35,409 nt of DNA from Entrophospora sp. SA101 (GCA_958430865.1 CAUDNR010000083.1:1-35409); one strand, 5' to 3'; positions 22,550 through 32,880 are shown, counted from the first letter of the stretch. The notes: generated from the sequence alone by a model not told the origin. Numbers and translations are program-made.

Positions 22550-24220
22550 TCCAAGTGTATGTCTGCTAAGAATTTAACTCAATTGAATAAAAGGTAAAAT
22601 CCGTCTCATTATTAATATTAAAAATGATCTACAAAAAACCGTCTTTACACAAGATTACAAATATTTACATATTATTTTCTAAATGTTTACTAACTCGAAT
22701 CCTAAAAATCAATTTTAATTTTTCCACTTTGGAGTTATAAAATTTTTAAGGAACTCTTTAAAATATATGCTCCCCTACAATAAAACATAGGAAAATAAAA
22801 AATTTGATCTGCAAACTTACATAATATAAGATCTTTTCTTTTTTGTTTATGATTATACGAAGCGCTACTACCAATTTCAAAAAAATCATGTATTGGTCAC
22901 TTGAATTTAAATCAAAGCTTTAATCAATTAAAAATATGCTTACATATATCTTATGTCTCAATAGATGATTTTTATTTCAAAGACAAACCAGAAAATCATC
23001 ACGAAATCAAAAATATATTTATACTCAAGACCATTAAGGTGAGTAAAAAAAATTCATGAAGTTTATTTCATGTAATGTTGTAATCGTAAAAATTTGCACT
23101 GAATGTAATAATTGCATAATATTATGGGACCCGCCATAAACTTATATTAGTGTAATAATTGTATAAATTCGTGTCGGAAAAAAATTTCCATATCAAATTT
23201 TTTTTGTGTTTAGTTGTACTATTGGCGAAGTAATACAATTAATATTAACTTCAGTGCCCTTTAATCGCAGCGGTTATAATTAAAACCCTGATTAAGATAT
23301 ATTGACTGCATGAAAAAAATATGCTGCACCATCTGTTTCATAATATTTCTTTAAAAAAGATAAATAAAGTTCAAACGTTATCAATCAAATTAATAATAAG
23401 GGAAAAATATTTAATTCATATACTAATAATACCATATAGTATAATTATTAATCAAAAGTACAAATATTTGTTTTTAATTTGAGGAGACTAGTACTAGATG
23501 GAGAATATAAATATGGAAATTCAACAAAGTGAAAATTTTATTACACAAATTGTTTACATCAATAATATAATAATTTATATTAAATTTATTATTAGAAGCT
23601 TGATGATGTTTAAGACAAAGCTCGTTATAGTAACTCAAATTTCTTTTTCATTAACTCGTTACAGCTGGAAAATTGCATTATAGAGAAGAATGTATGTGTC
23701 ACTGTATTAAATGTTATCATACTTTTGTAACAACCTTAGAACAAACCAGAATCAATCAGAATTGTAATAATTGTGAATGATAAAAATGATTAATCGTTAT
23801 TTTTGTTTCGAATTGCGTTATTTTTTTAAAAATATTCGTAAACTTGTATTATATTATAAGAATTAACCAACTAATTAATGGCAAAAATGTAACGACGTTT
23901 TCCCCACTTTTATGTCATTGTCCTCTTGCGGGGATTTTTTTTCTCGTGTAGAATGATAATAACGAAAAAATCGTCAAAAATTTTAATGGCAAACAAATAA
24001 TCTACTTGTTTCATAAAAAAAAGCAAAAATTTTACTGTAAAATAAATAGATAAGGTAACCCCATAAATTATATTAACAGTACATGTAATATTTATTTTAC
24101 ACAATCTTCTGCAGATTCAATATATTGTGTAAACAAAAAATTGAATTAAAAATTTTCCTTTTGTTTGAGTTACACAACAGTATAAATAAATTCTTGTATT
24201 AAGATATTATATATCATCAC
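22550..24220. repeat. Segmental duplication, copy 2
   Basis: This is the shorter, decayed counterpart of 19600-22440. It retains the same order of shared blocks. An open frame of 61 codons at 23498-23683 lies in sequence that is non-coding in copy 1, so it is not called as a gene. Confidence 0.75.
22885..23045 (+). pseudogene. Broken copy of the HMG-like frame
   Basis: ATG at about 22889 starts MYWSLEFKSKL, aligning to MFWTPDFKIKAYF of 20243. An internal deletion in AAATC..AAGCTT shifts the frame into a stop. Weak alignment continues for about 150 bp (TATTAAGAAAAGCTC-like region near 23015) and then is lost. The domain core is missing, so this copy cannot make the protein. Confidence 0.6.
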
Positions 24221-24418
24221 CTGTGTAACATCATTTATGCAATTATTCATACATACTATTAAAAATTAATACATTTATTTATGCGAAACTAGTAAACATA
24301 TATAATATATATACAAATATATTCGTAACAATAGCAATAATAACAATAAACTATAAATTATATTAATTCTAATATTATCACATTTTATGAATTTTAATTT
24401 AATTCCAATATCATATAG

Positions 24419-25903
24419 TCATTGTTTTGCTTTAAAGAAAGTATCAATAGTAATGTCTTGTAAAGGCCTTTTTCTTGAATGTGGTTCATCCTATAAAAAA
24501 TAAATATTAGACTTTGCAAATTTTATTTATAATAATAATAAATTTACAGTAGCAGTTTTTCTCTGGGTGAATTATTATCATCATTGTATGATCCACTATC
24601 TCCATCATTATTAGAGATGTTTGAATCACTACTATGATTGTATATATATGTTTCATTATTAATAATACCATCTCCTCCATCTGTATTTTGGTTATTATTA
24701 ATCTATAAATAAATAACATCATATTTAGTAAAAATTAATCAAATAATAATTGAATGATAAAAAGTATTATTTTTTTATTTACATTTGATACATTAGGTAA
24801 ATTCAACTTTGCAATTGCTAATTTTTGTTTTCATTTTCTATGCGATAGTGACTCAAACCTGATAAATATCTATGGTGAGTATAGAGTGACTATCAATTCC
24901 TTCATCTGTGAGTTTTTGTGCAGTGCTTTTTCCTTAAAGAACGATTGATGATTCTTCTATTAGAACAATCTATTTCAGTTAAATTACAAAATTCCTTTAA
25001 TAAAGACTACAAACATTTGTATTTTCTTTTGGGAAATCTCATTGGATAAAAGACACATTAAAACTCTATAAAAAAATATATTTAAATAAAATAAATAAAA
25101 TATATATAAAATAATTAATAAAAAAATTACTAACTTCTAAATGATCTAAAGAATTCCTTAATTCTTGTGTAGTAAATTCAGGGATTTAATAATTCTGATG
25201 CTTTTATAAACCTCTTTACAATAAATAGCATTATTAATTTATGATTTTTAAGATAAAGCAAATAATATTTTAAAAAAATAAAATAAATACCATTGCTGCT
25301 ACAAGAATATTTTTAATGGTAAAGAATTGTTTTGGTAAATGTACGGAATTGTTTTTATGCGTACATAGTTTTAATGTGATAAGCTTTTATTATAAGTATA
25401 AATGGATAATTACATAAATGATAGGGTATAATTATCTCTAGTTCCTTTTTTCAGATCTCTTGCAACCTTTCAGAGGACAAAAAAAAAATTGAAATGGTAA
25501 TTATGACAATTGATTATTTAATTTCTCCTTCAAATAAACCAAGTAAAAAACCACCCAGATATTAACATTTTATTTTACGGAATATTGACCATTATTAGTA
25601 ACATCACATTTGTTCATGTTATTTATATTTCTGTTCATACATGCTACTAATATTTTCATTGGTGATTTTATATTGAGATATTAACTAGTCATTGATAAAA
25701 GAATAAAAAATAAAGGAAAAGGAGAATGATATAAAAGATGAAGAATATATTAATATTAGCAATATTATAATAATAATGAAATATATAATAGATTTGTACC
25801 GGAGTGAACAAAGATACTTAATGAAATTAAATATATTTATTAATGAATGAACACCTAGTTCCTCTTTTGACTTGGATCTAGAATAAAACTCCTCATAAGC
25901 CAA
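24419..25903 (-). pseudogene. Eroded or unresolved minus-strand spliced gene
   Basis: Several exon-like pieces lie in order on the minus strand. An ATG frame at 25903 begins MAYEEFYSRSKSKEELGVHS and reaches a possible donor at about 25802. Further pieces occur near 25380-25470 (VARDLKKGTRDNYT), 25130-25180 (FTTQELRNSLDHLE) and 24860-25070. An Asn/Asp-rich exon (about 24547-24702) sits between AG and GT, and a last exon ends at the TGA at 24419-24421. Frames change between adjacent pieces (for example around 25190 and 24920), which suggests decay, though undetected introns could explain some of it. The final exon read in one frame ends LQDITIDTFFKAKQ, which looks like a C-terminal PCNA-interaction (PIP) box with Asp in place of Gln. 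Function not assigned. Confidence 0.3.
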
Positions 25904-25904
25904 T

Positions 25905-26180
25905 GTTGAAAATTATTCCTTTGTGAATTACTATCAAGAAACAAATAATATTTTTAGATTATAGATATGGTATCACCTTTACATTGATCTTATAAACATA
26001 AATGAAAAAAGCGTGTAGGGGAAACCACGCGTTATTTTATATATGCCACAATGATATTTTTCAAGTAGGGAAGAGTTCTATTAATTTTTTAATTATATAT
26101 AAACTCAATACGAAAAAAATTTTACTCGACCACTAGATTGTTTTTAAATTCTTTGGTATTGTTGCTATTATTGTTATTAT
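25905..26180. other. Short intergenic stretch
   Basis: AT-rich with no gene seen. A short GC-richer island (GTAGGGGAAACCACGCG) lies at about 26015-26031. Confidence 0.5.
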
Positions 26181-26184
26181 TGCA

Positions 26185-27010
26185 AAATAGTAAATCGTGG
26201 GCCGACCAAGTGTCCCGGTTAGTGTTGATCACTCGAAACGAACTTACTACGTCAGTCACGTGACAAACAACATTATATTCTATATTTATTGTAACAATTA
26301 CATCATATATAATGTAACGGGACCCCAGGATCCTTCTGTTAGAGATAAAGCACCGTTACGCGGGGGTTCTAATTATCAGAGCCATGGATAAGGCTCCAAA
26401 CGAATCAATGAAATTCGAACTAGTGTTAGTGGTTGTATCCGTTGATTATCCAGGTGTTTGAGCAATTAGTCAATCAATAAAACTCAACATCCGGATAATT
26501 GGTCAGTCAATAGAATTCAACACCCGGATAATTGGTCATTCACCGAATATCCGCTGAATATCCGTTAAATATTAAATTTATTTAAAAAAAAATTTTTTAT
26601 TCATCAGGAAAAATATAATAAATTTTTATTCATCAAGATCAAGAAAAATATTTTCAACACACACATTGCATATTTTTTTTAAGAAATACAATTCTTTCAA
26701 ATAATAATGGGTTCAATTTTGTTCGTTTGGCTGTCATTAAAGAATGTAATAGTGATAAAATATTATTTACATTAATTACGTGGATAAAATTTTTTATTTT
26801 TTATATTCTGTACCACCGAAAATTTTCAACACCCGATTAATTAATCAATGAAAAATTTTCAATACCCAATTAACCGAATAATTGGTGAATAATTGGTGAA
26901 TATCATTCGGCGGACACAACCACTACCAATCCAAGGATCTACAACAAGGGCTAGCCCTACTATTTGAGACGTCGATCCTAAGGTTAAACCTCTTACCAGT
27001 AAACCATAAT
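26185..27010 (-). repeat. SINE-like repeat split by a MITE
   Basis: The sequence on both sides of the element at 26429-26923 is unusually GC-rich and reads best on the minus strand. The outer part (about 26926-27005) contains TTTACTGGTAAGAGG, resembling a tRNA D-arm/A-box, and beyond the MITE (about 26418) lies AGTTCGAATTT, resembling a B-box. With the MITE removed the two are about 90 bp apart, longer than in a normal tRNA. It is therefore called a tRNA-related SINE-like repeat rather than a tRNA gene. The open frame at 26197-26391 crosses it and is not considered coding. Confidence 0.3.
26429..26923. mobile_element. MITE with TA target-site duplication (Tc1/mariner-like)
   Basis: Termini GTGGTTGTATCCG and CGGACACAACCAC are inverted with one mismatch and are directly flanked by TA on both sides (26427-26428 and 26924-26925). 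The subterminal regions carry several copies of GGATAATTGGTCA/CAACACCCGGAT-type motifs, with related motifs near the right end. At 495 bp and without a transposase frame, it is a non-autonomous element. TA duplication is the hallmark of the Tc1/mariner group. Confidence 0.8.
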
Positions 27011-27019
27011 GATATTTGA

Positions 27020-27440
27020 TATTAATATGAAATTTAATTATTGATGTTTATTAATTTTGACGATCAACCGTTACGACCAACCCAATATCTTATGTCATTT
27101 ATTTCAAATAATTGTTTAAAACATTTTTTATTTTTTTTTTATTTTGGGGTAATAGTAATTTTTTTTAGGGAATTGTTATTCACACCCCTCCCTAAAAAAA
27201 TTTATTTGCTCCGCTAAAAAAAACTAATTTACTATTCAACAGCCCGTCAAACCAATGGCACCACCTCAAAACCAATCGGTTTTTGCTAGTATAAAGTATT
27301 CATAACGTTATGATCATACCGTATTGAATTTTGGGGATCAAACAAAATCAGCGCATACGCCAAACTTTTAATCCGTTATAGAGAAAAATCCGTTATAAAA
27401 AGATCCGTTATAGACGGTGTAGACTGTACTTTTATTATTA
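27020..27440. other. Mixed repeat debris
   Basis: A terminus resembling the 17690 hairpin element (GGGAATTGTTATTCACACC, about 27168-27186) is followed by GC-richer unique sequence. Then come three ATCCGTTATA-type repeats (27370-27413) ending in GACTGTA, which resembles the end of the pogo-like element at 32881-33103. No gene is seen. Confidence 0.45.
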
Positions 27441-27700
27441 CATATATAAATTTTTATCACACTAATAAAAAATCATTAGGTTGTTAACTTTTACTTTGAA
27501 GACACATTATCCTAAAATTATCTTGAAAATATTATTTCCCGACAACTTTATACGGGTTAAAAAAAGAAAAGAATATAAAGATACTAAGATACATTTACAA
27601 ACATATAAATATATGTATATTATATATAGTCTATGCGTGTGTATATATGTGATGAATATATTAATTAGTGAGAGAGGAAAGACAGTTTGTTATTTGAAGA

Positions 27701-29135
27701 TTATTCATCATCATCAGAGTCTTCACACATTTCATAATAAGATGGATAAACATTTGTCATAGTATCATAATACCACCATCCATTTGACAATTGATGAAAA
27801 TCAGCTATTATAAACATTCCAACCATTGCATACTGTAATGCTTCAAACTCAATATGAACATCAAATGATTCTAAAGTTGGCTCTTTGCATGTTCTAACTG
27901 TCATTTTGTAAAGTCCTATATCATCATCAGTTTTGTTTGTTTTATCATCATCTAAAGAATCGCTGGTATCACTTTGTTCCTTGTCGGTACTTGATGTAGA
28001 TGACGTTGAATCTTCTTTCTTACCATCTTTTAAATACTTTTCTGGCGACTTTTCTATGTTAATTATTTCCACTTGAAGCGCTTTTTTTGTGGCTGCTTCA
28101 ACATGTTTAATATTTTCTAAAGCATTTTCTCCAAATGTTCTATTGATGATTTCTTTGGCTTCACTTAATGAGATTTTCATACATTCCATAGTACTTTTTA
28201 AATTCCAAGGATTATCAAAGACACCGTATAAACCACCACCATACAATATAGAACATGCCTTATTAAATTTGTTAAAAGCAGTCAATATAAAACTCTTACA
28301 ATTTGGCAACTCTACTTTAGCACGATCTGCAATTTCAATTGCTCTTAATATATCCTCTGAATGTTCTGGACACACATCATGTCTAACCAAATAATTTAGA
28401 AATGATGATACAACTATAGGTGCTTCATAAAAATGTTCTAATGTATAATAACCTGATTGATCCATAATATAGCTAGATAAATAGGCCTTAACTACATATG
28501 TAAAATCCACTATTAATTCTTCTTGAATAAAATCTGCTGATTTTTTCGAAGCAGTATCTGGATTTTGGCCTATCTTGACCTCTCCAAAATTAAGATAAGA
28601 ACTAAGTACTTGGTTACGAGTTGAAGAAACTCTTCGAGTATCTTTAAATCTCTGTGTTGCAACTTCAATACGAAGTGATATTAAAATTGAGCTATATATA
28701 TATATTGAAAACAATTAATCCATTAAGAATTAAAAAGATGAAAAAAAAGGAACAAGGGAAAGTCATCTATTCAAATTTATTATTACACACACGAACTTAC
28801 GAATTATAACGATCATCATCGTCAGGTTCTTTTTCACCAGGATCAACAAATAAAAGGTCCTCTGTTAAACTATCAACTTGTTTTTTCTTTTTTCTTTTCT
28901 TCCTTTTCTTCTTTTGTGTAATGCTCATACTAAATGTTTCATGCTGGTTGTTAGCATTAGCATTAGTAAATTGTTTTGAGATGTCATGTAGTTCAGCATT
29001 ATTTGAGTTTCCATCAGCTTTGTTTAAATCTATTTCCACGGATTGTTGTTGATCTGATTGGGGATTAAGTTGTGTTATTGTACTCTCTTCAATTGATGGA
29101 TTAATTTGTTCTCGGTCAACAACTTGAATTTCCAT
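27701..29135 (-). CDS. arb1: Arb1-like Argonaute siRNA chaperone (ARC) complex subunit
   Basis: Two exons on the minus strand, 29135-28801 and 28691-27701, join across a 109-nt GTAAGT..TATAG intron to 441 residues; a TAG lies in frame 12 nt before the ATG. A basic Lys/Arg run (75-85) precedes the Arb1 domain. Family features by eye are RIEVATQRF..TRR (119-132), YLNFGEVKIG (144-153), FLNYLVRHDVCPE (209-221), FNKACSILYGGGLYGVF (254-270) and a C-terminal L..GWWYYD..VYPSYY segment (413-431). In Schizosaccharomyces pombe, Arb1 works with Arb2 and Ago1 in the ARC complex, which holds duplex siRNA and inhibits slicing during RNAi-directed heterochromatin formation. An acidic/Ser-rich linker at about 335-370 interrupts the domain. 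It is divergent from, and about 290 bp from, the U2AF35 gene. Confidence 0.83.
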
Positions 29136-29426
29136 TATCTTCCACTAATTAAAAAAAAAAGAAAATTAATTAATTAACAATTAAACCTTTTTTTCTATAT
29201 TTTGGAGAAAAAAAAAATTTACTGACTGGTAAAATTTGATTGTTTAATAATTACATTACACATGCAAAAATTAAATTGTTTACAAATTAGGAAAATTATT
29301 TACCCAATCAGAATTAATCAGCATTTAGGAATTTTCGCTTAGTGGTTTCGAGAAAGTTCGAGGTGACAAATTTAGCTGTATATAATAATATATAATAAAT
29401 AAAAAAAAATCTTTTTTTTTGAATAA
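29136..29426. promoter_or_regulatory. Shared divergent promoter region, Arb1-like / U2AF35
   Basis: The 291 bp between the two start codons must hold both promoters and both leaders. A TATA-like TATATAATAAAT lies at 29388-29399, just before the U2AF35 ATG, and poly-A/T tracts flank both ends. No other motif is assigned. Confidence 0.55.
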
Positions 29427-30255
29427 ATGGCAGAATATTTAGCATCAATATATGGTACTGAAAAAGACAAGTAAGTTTCGAATCATTTATTAGTTATTAA
29501 TATTAAACGGTGGAAATCCCCTTTGATGTATGCGCATTACTAACTTGTAGGCTTTTTTATATGGTGGTAACCTTTCTTTGTATAGGGTTAATTGCTCCTT
29601 TTATTTTAAAATCGGAGCCTGTCGACATGGTGAACGATGTAGTAGAAAGCATGTCAAACCAACTTTTTCACAAACAATTCTTTGTTCAAATATTTATCAA
29701 AACCCTGCTCATGACACTAATAGTAATAATATGACTGATGAACAAATTCAGGCATATTTTGATGATTTCTATGAAGATTTTTTTACTGAACTGTGTAAAT
29801 ATGGTGAAGTAGAAGAAATGCATGTTTGTGATAATGTTGGTGACCATTTAATTGGAAATGTTTATGCTAGATTTAGATATGAAGAAGATGCACAAAAAGC
29901 TGTTGATAATTTGAATCAAAGATTTTATGCTGGTATTTATTATTATAAATTGTCCATCAAATTGTCTACCATCTAATTTTATTATTAATTTAAATATTCT
30001 TAAAATGGATAAACAATAATATTAAAAGGTCGACCAATTTATGCTGAATTATCACCAGTGACAGATTTTCGTGAAGCATGTTGTCGTCAAAATGAAAATG
30101 CTGAATGTACCAGAGGTGGATTTTGTAATTTTATGCATCTAAAGGAAGTATCTCGTTATTTGAAAAAAGAATTATTTGTAGCTCAACGTAATTATTTAAG
30201 AGAACAAAGGAGGAAAAGGGAAAGAGAAAGAAGTGTAGAAAGTGTAATTGCATGA
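29427..30255 (+). CDS. U2AF1: U2 snRNP auxiliary factor small subunit (U2AF35)
   Basis: Three exons, 29427-29470, 29586-29932 and 30029-30255, give 205 residues with no frame conflict; introns are 115 and 96 nt. The start [15 protein letters not shown] matches the family start. Zinc finger 1 is C18-x8-C27-x5-C33-x3-H37, then a U2AF-homology (UHM/RRM) domain, then zinc finger 2 of CCCH type with C-x7-C-x5-C-x3-H in the [20 protein letters not shown] segment. The protein recognises the AG at 3' splice sites in the nucleus and pairs with U2AF65. Ser34, the hotspot position in the human protein, is conserved. Two oddities: the UHM R-W-F motif reads R-F-Y (133-135), and the C-terminal tail is a short Arg/Glu-rich stretch rather than a long RS domain. 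Confidence 0.95.
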
Positions 30256-31500
30256 TTTTCATCTATTAAACAAATTTAATAATAATAAGAGTACCATAAT
30301 AATAACGGTAAAGTGCAAATTATAATCTATTATCATCTCATTAATGAATATATTTTTAGTATTTTCTGGCAGATAATTGTCTGAATGTTCAACTAATAAG
30401 GAATTTATTAATTGACTTTCCCTAGACTTTATTGTAACATTGTTATTAATATTTCAAATTAAATCATTATTAGAATGAATAATTTCATTTGGTTATTACC
30501 CAAGGTTGAGAAATGTATGATTTAATTGCTTTAATACAAATTTTTTGAGATTCCTGGTTTTTTATGATTATTTTCTGATTATATGGGGCATGCTGCAACA
30601 AAACCAGACAAAGTGAACATTGGTATTACCAAGGATTTCAGGGATCAAAATTTAGTCATTGTTATTACAATTGTATTGTAATTATAATTTAACAGTTTTA
30701 TAATGCTCCATTTGTTATCTTTTAACTTTATTTGGACACATGTGAGACATTTTTCACAACACAATCCCAAATCTCCTATATTGAGAGTATGAAAAAATAT
30801 TGCCACTGTGCAAATTATGATAAATGTAATTTTTCTCATCATTTGTAATTAAAAAATATAACCATTTTACTAAATATTTATGAATCTATTAAAAGTCTAT
30901 CTTTCAATCTTATTTTTCCAAGTAATTTTTTAAAATTTTTTGTTAAATTATTTTCTAAATCTCTATTTTTAGCATATTTAAATACCAACCATTAATCATT
31001 CTCATAAGAAATAAATAGAAATCAATGATGTTAATTAAATAAATAAACAATGAAAATATTTTCATTACTATTTCAATAAGTTCTTCTTTGCTCACCATCA
31101 GTATTATTTTTTTAGGTTTAATGCTAAGTATTAATATCCTCTTCTAATGATAGTAGTGATTCATTTCCTAAATCAATGTTCTCTTTGTTCTCAAAATTTC
31201 GCTTATTTTTTCTGTCATTAATGTTCAAATATCTACTTGATTCAGGATGACCACTGATTTTCCTTTGAATTGGAATTTTGTGTCAGACAACACATTAAAA
31301 ACCATAGAGTTAGGATTTGAACATTACATGCCATGTATTAGTGTAGGATTTATTCACTCTCTTATTATTCTGCTAGAAGTCAAATAATAAGATGTGATTG
31401 AAGAATATCTTCCACCTAAATAAAAGGTAAACATATGCAAATTATATGGATATAAAATTAAATAGAACCCACATATTACACATTATATATCCACATATGC
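30256..31500. other. U2AF35 downstream region
   Basis: No gene is seen. The stretch contains the dispersed repeat fragment at 30607-30655 and otherwise AT-rich sequence. A short minus-strand frame near 31135-31190 (NESLLSLEED) is too small to interpret. Confidence 0.5.
30607..30655. repeat. Dispersed repeat fragment (copy 2)
   Basis: Matches 11847-11893 (GACAAAGTGAACATT and on to ATCAAAATTTAG), with small differences including AGG/GA and GG/T changes. Confidence 0.65.
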
Positions 31501-31702
31501 ACTCACATATCATTCTGGAAACGTCCATGGTGTTCCTTCATCTCGACCCATCAATGAGCAATTCAATTGCCCAGCTCAGCTCAGCAATATAAAAATCAAC
31601 GAGTCCATCCGTTTTATATGTGTCCAACATTTGATGACAAGTGAATTTCATCAGATAGACAGCTATAGATAGTTCTATAAAGTTCCATCTACCACACCTG
31701 TT
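31500..31702 (-). pseudogene. Relic of a nuclease-like (REase-fold) domain, tentative
   Basis: A minus-strand frame from 31702 to the stop at 31538-31540 encodes 54 residues containing DGLVDFYIAELSWAIELLID. After a frame change, EMKEHHGRFQND follows (about 31501-31540). The order V-D-F-Y, W-x-I-E-L-L, then K-E-H-x-x-R-F recalls restriction-endonuclease-like domains associated with fungal Crinkler-type or element-encoded proteins. This rests on memory of the pattern only. The fragment is frameshifted and has no start, so it is not functional. Confidence 0.33.
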
Positions 31703-31764
31703 CTAATAATCTCTTATCATCCTTTGACTTTCCAACATTATTTTTTAACACTTCAGGGTTTATC

Positions 31765-31840
31765 CTCCTTTATCCCCTAAATGCACACTCTTACTCATTC
31801 CCAGGGGGTGGTGCACTTAGAGGGGTTGACTGTAGCTTGA
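31765..31840. repeat. Degenerate pogo-like terminus
   Basis: GAGGGGTTGACTGTA (about 31820-31834) resembles the right end of the 32881-33103 element. Upstream, ATCCCCTAAATGCAC and GTGCACTTAGAGGGG are imperfect inverted copies about 30 bp apart. Confidence 0.4.
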
Positions 31841-32003
31841 GATAGAGAGCCTCTATTGATTTGAAAGAAGATTTTTTATGACAGTTTTATTTTTGATTTT
31901 GAATTTGTTATAAAAATAGAGATTTTAAAAAACTGATTGATTACACAAGTTGGATTTATCTCACTCAAACGCTCCAAAATCAATCATTACGATTAGTCAA
32001 GAA

Positions 32004-32637
32004 GATGCCAGGAGGAGAAGAGTTAGTTGTTTCAGAAGAAGGGTTAAAATCAGAAAGGATGGAGAAAAACAGGATTTAGAAATAACATCATCTCAACAGC
32101 CCACCAATATTTAGATGAGTTCAGAGTACCAAGAGATGATGAAAAAGAATTACCCAAAATCGATGGAGATGAAGAAAAACAGTTGACAACTATTCTGAGT
32201 AAGTTAAAGGTTACAAGAAATAATACTACTTTTGAGTATTATTATCTTCTTGGAAGACTTATTGAAGAATATCCTGCAACCATAAGAAAGAAAATTCATC
32301 AAAAATGCCATTGTAACTACAACAAGAGCGGAAAACTCGTTAATTTGGCAAAGAAAACTGTAGTGTTATTCAATACAGTAGGATTATCCTACTTATCACT
32401 ACAAAAATTACGTCCTCGAAACCTTCTGGAAATGACAGATGGAAATTTCGAAAAATGAATGGTAGGAGTAGAGCAATTGTAGCTGAATGATTAGAAACTT
32501 CATTGCTCTTAGATGATTTATTGAGAGATTTTACTTTTCCTGTTTCGCAGGAGTTCAATGCTGGAGCGGAGGTGATGTCACCAGAATGCAAATTTGACTT
32601 TAATTCACAGATCAATAACCCTGAAAATCCAGAGTAA
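32004..32637 (+). pseudogene. Frameshifted pseudogene of an unrecognised protein
   Basis: A start-like ATG at 32004 opens MPGGEELVVSEEGLKSE, then the coding signal passes to another frame (about 32057-32458), which encodes a hydrophilic helical protein including EYYYLLGRLIEEYPATIRKK and LFNTVGLSYLSLQKL. Near 32446 it moves frame again (KMNGRSRAIVAE), meets TGA at 32488-32490 where Trp would be plausible, and ends at TAA 32635-32637. Two frame changes and one nonsense codon make it a pseudogene. I think it belongs to a multi-copy Rhizophagus-type family but cannot name it. Confidence 0.6.
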
Positions 32638-32880
32638 TATTATTTATATTATTATTTTTATTTATTTTATCTATTATTTATTTTAGTTTTAAATTTTTTA
32701 AACAAAGAATATGACGAATTTAATTTAGTGCGACGTATTTAGCTTTAAAAAGGGGATTTTCGGTCATTTTTCGGTCATTTTTCATATAGAATTTTGTTTA
32801 AAAAAGGAATTTTCAAGTGTTACAAAAATGATTGCGTTGTTATTATCATCCCTGAGATGAATGATAACTATCAAAATCTA

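Noticed and set aside
23498..23683. 61-codon plus-strand frame
   Set aside because: The homologous part of copy 1 (about 21640-21830) is not open in this frame, so coding is not conserved.
26197..26391. 64-codon plus-strand frame starting MGRPSVPVSV
   Set aside because: It crosses the SINE-like repeat and reads into low-complexity Tyr/Ile; the DNA looks like repeat sequence read best on the other strand.
26930..27005. Possible tRNA gene on the minus strand (D-arm-like TACTGGTAAGAGG)
   Set aside because: No matching acceptor stem, anticodon arm or TTCGA loop at tRNA spacing; the B-box-like site lies beyond the MITE. Kept only as a SINE-like repeat.
28089..28394. 101-codon plus-strand frame
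   Set aside because: It lies antisense within the Arb1-like exon 2, which has the better coding signal and a known domain.
29510..29734. 74-codon plus-strand frame with hydrophobic segments
   Set aside because: It is the wrong frame of U2AF35 exon 2 plus intron; the apparent membrane segment is an artefact.
32370..32615. 81-codon minus-strand frame
   Set aside because: Antisense to the pseudogene at 32004-32637, whose plus-strand frames read as protein.
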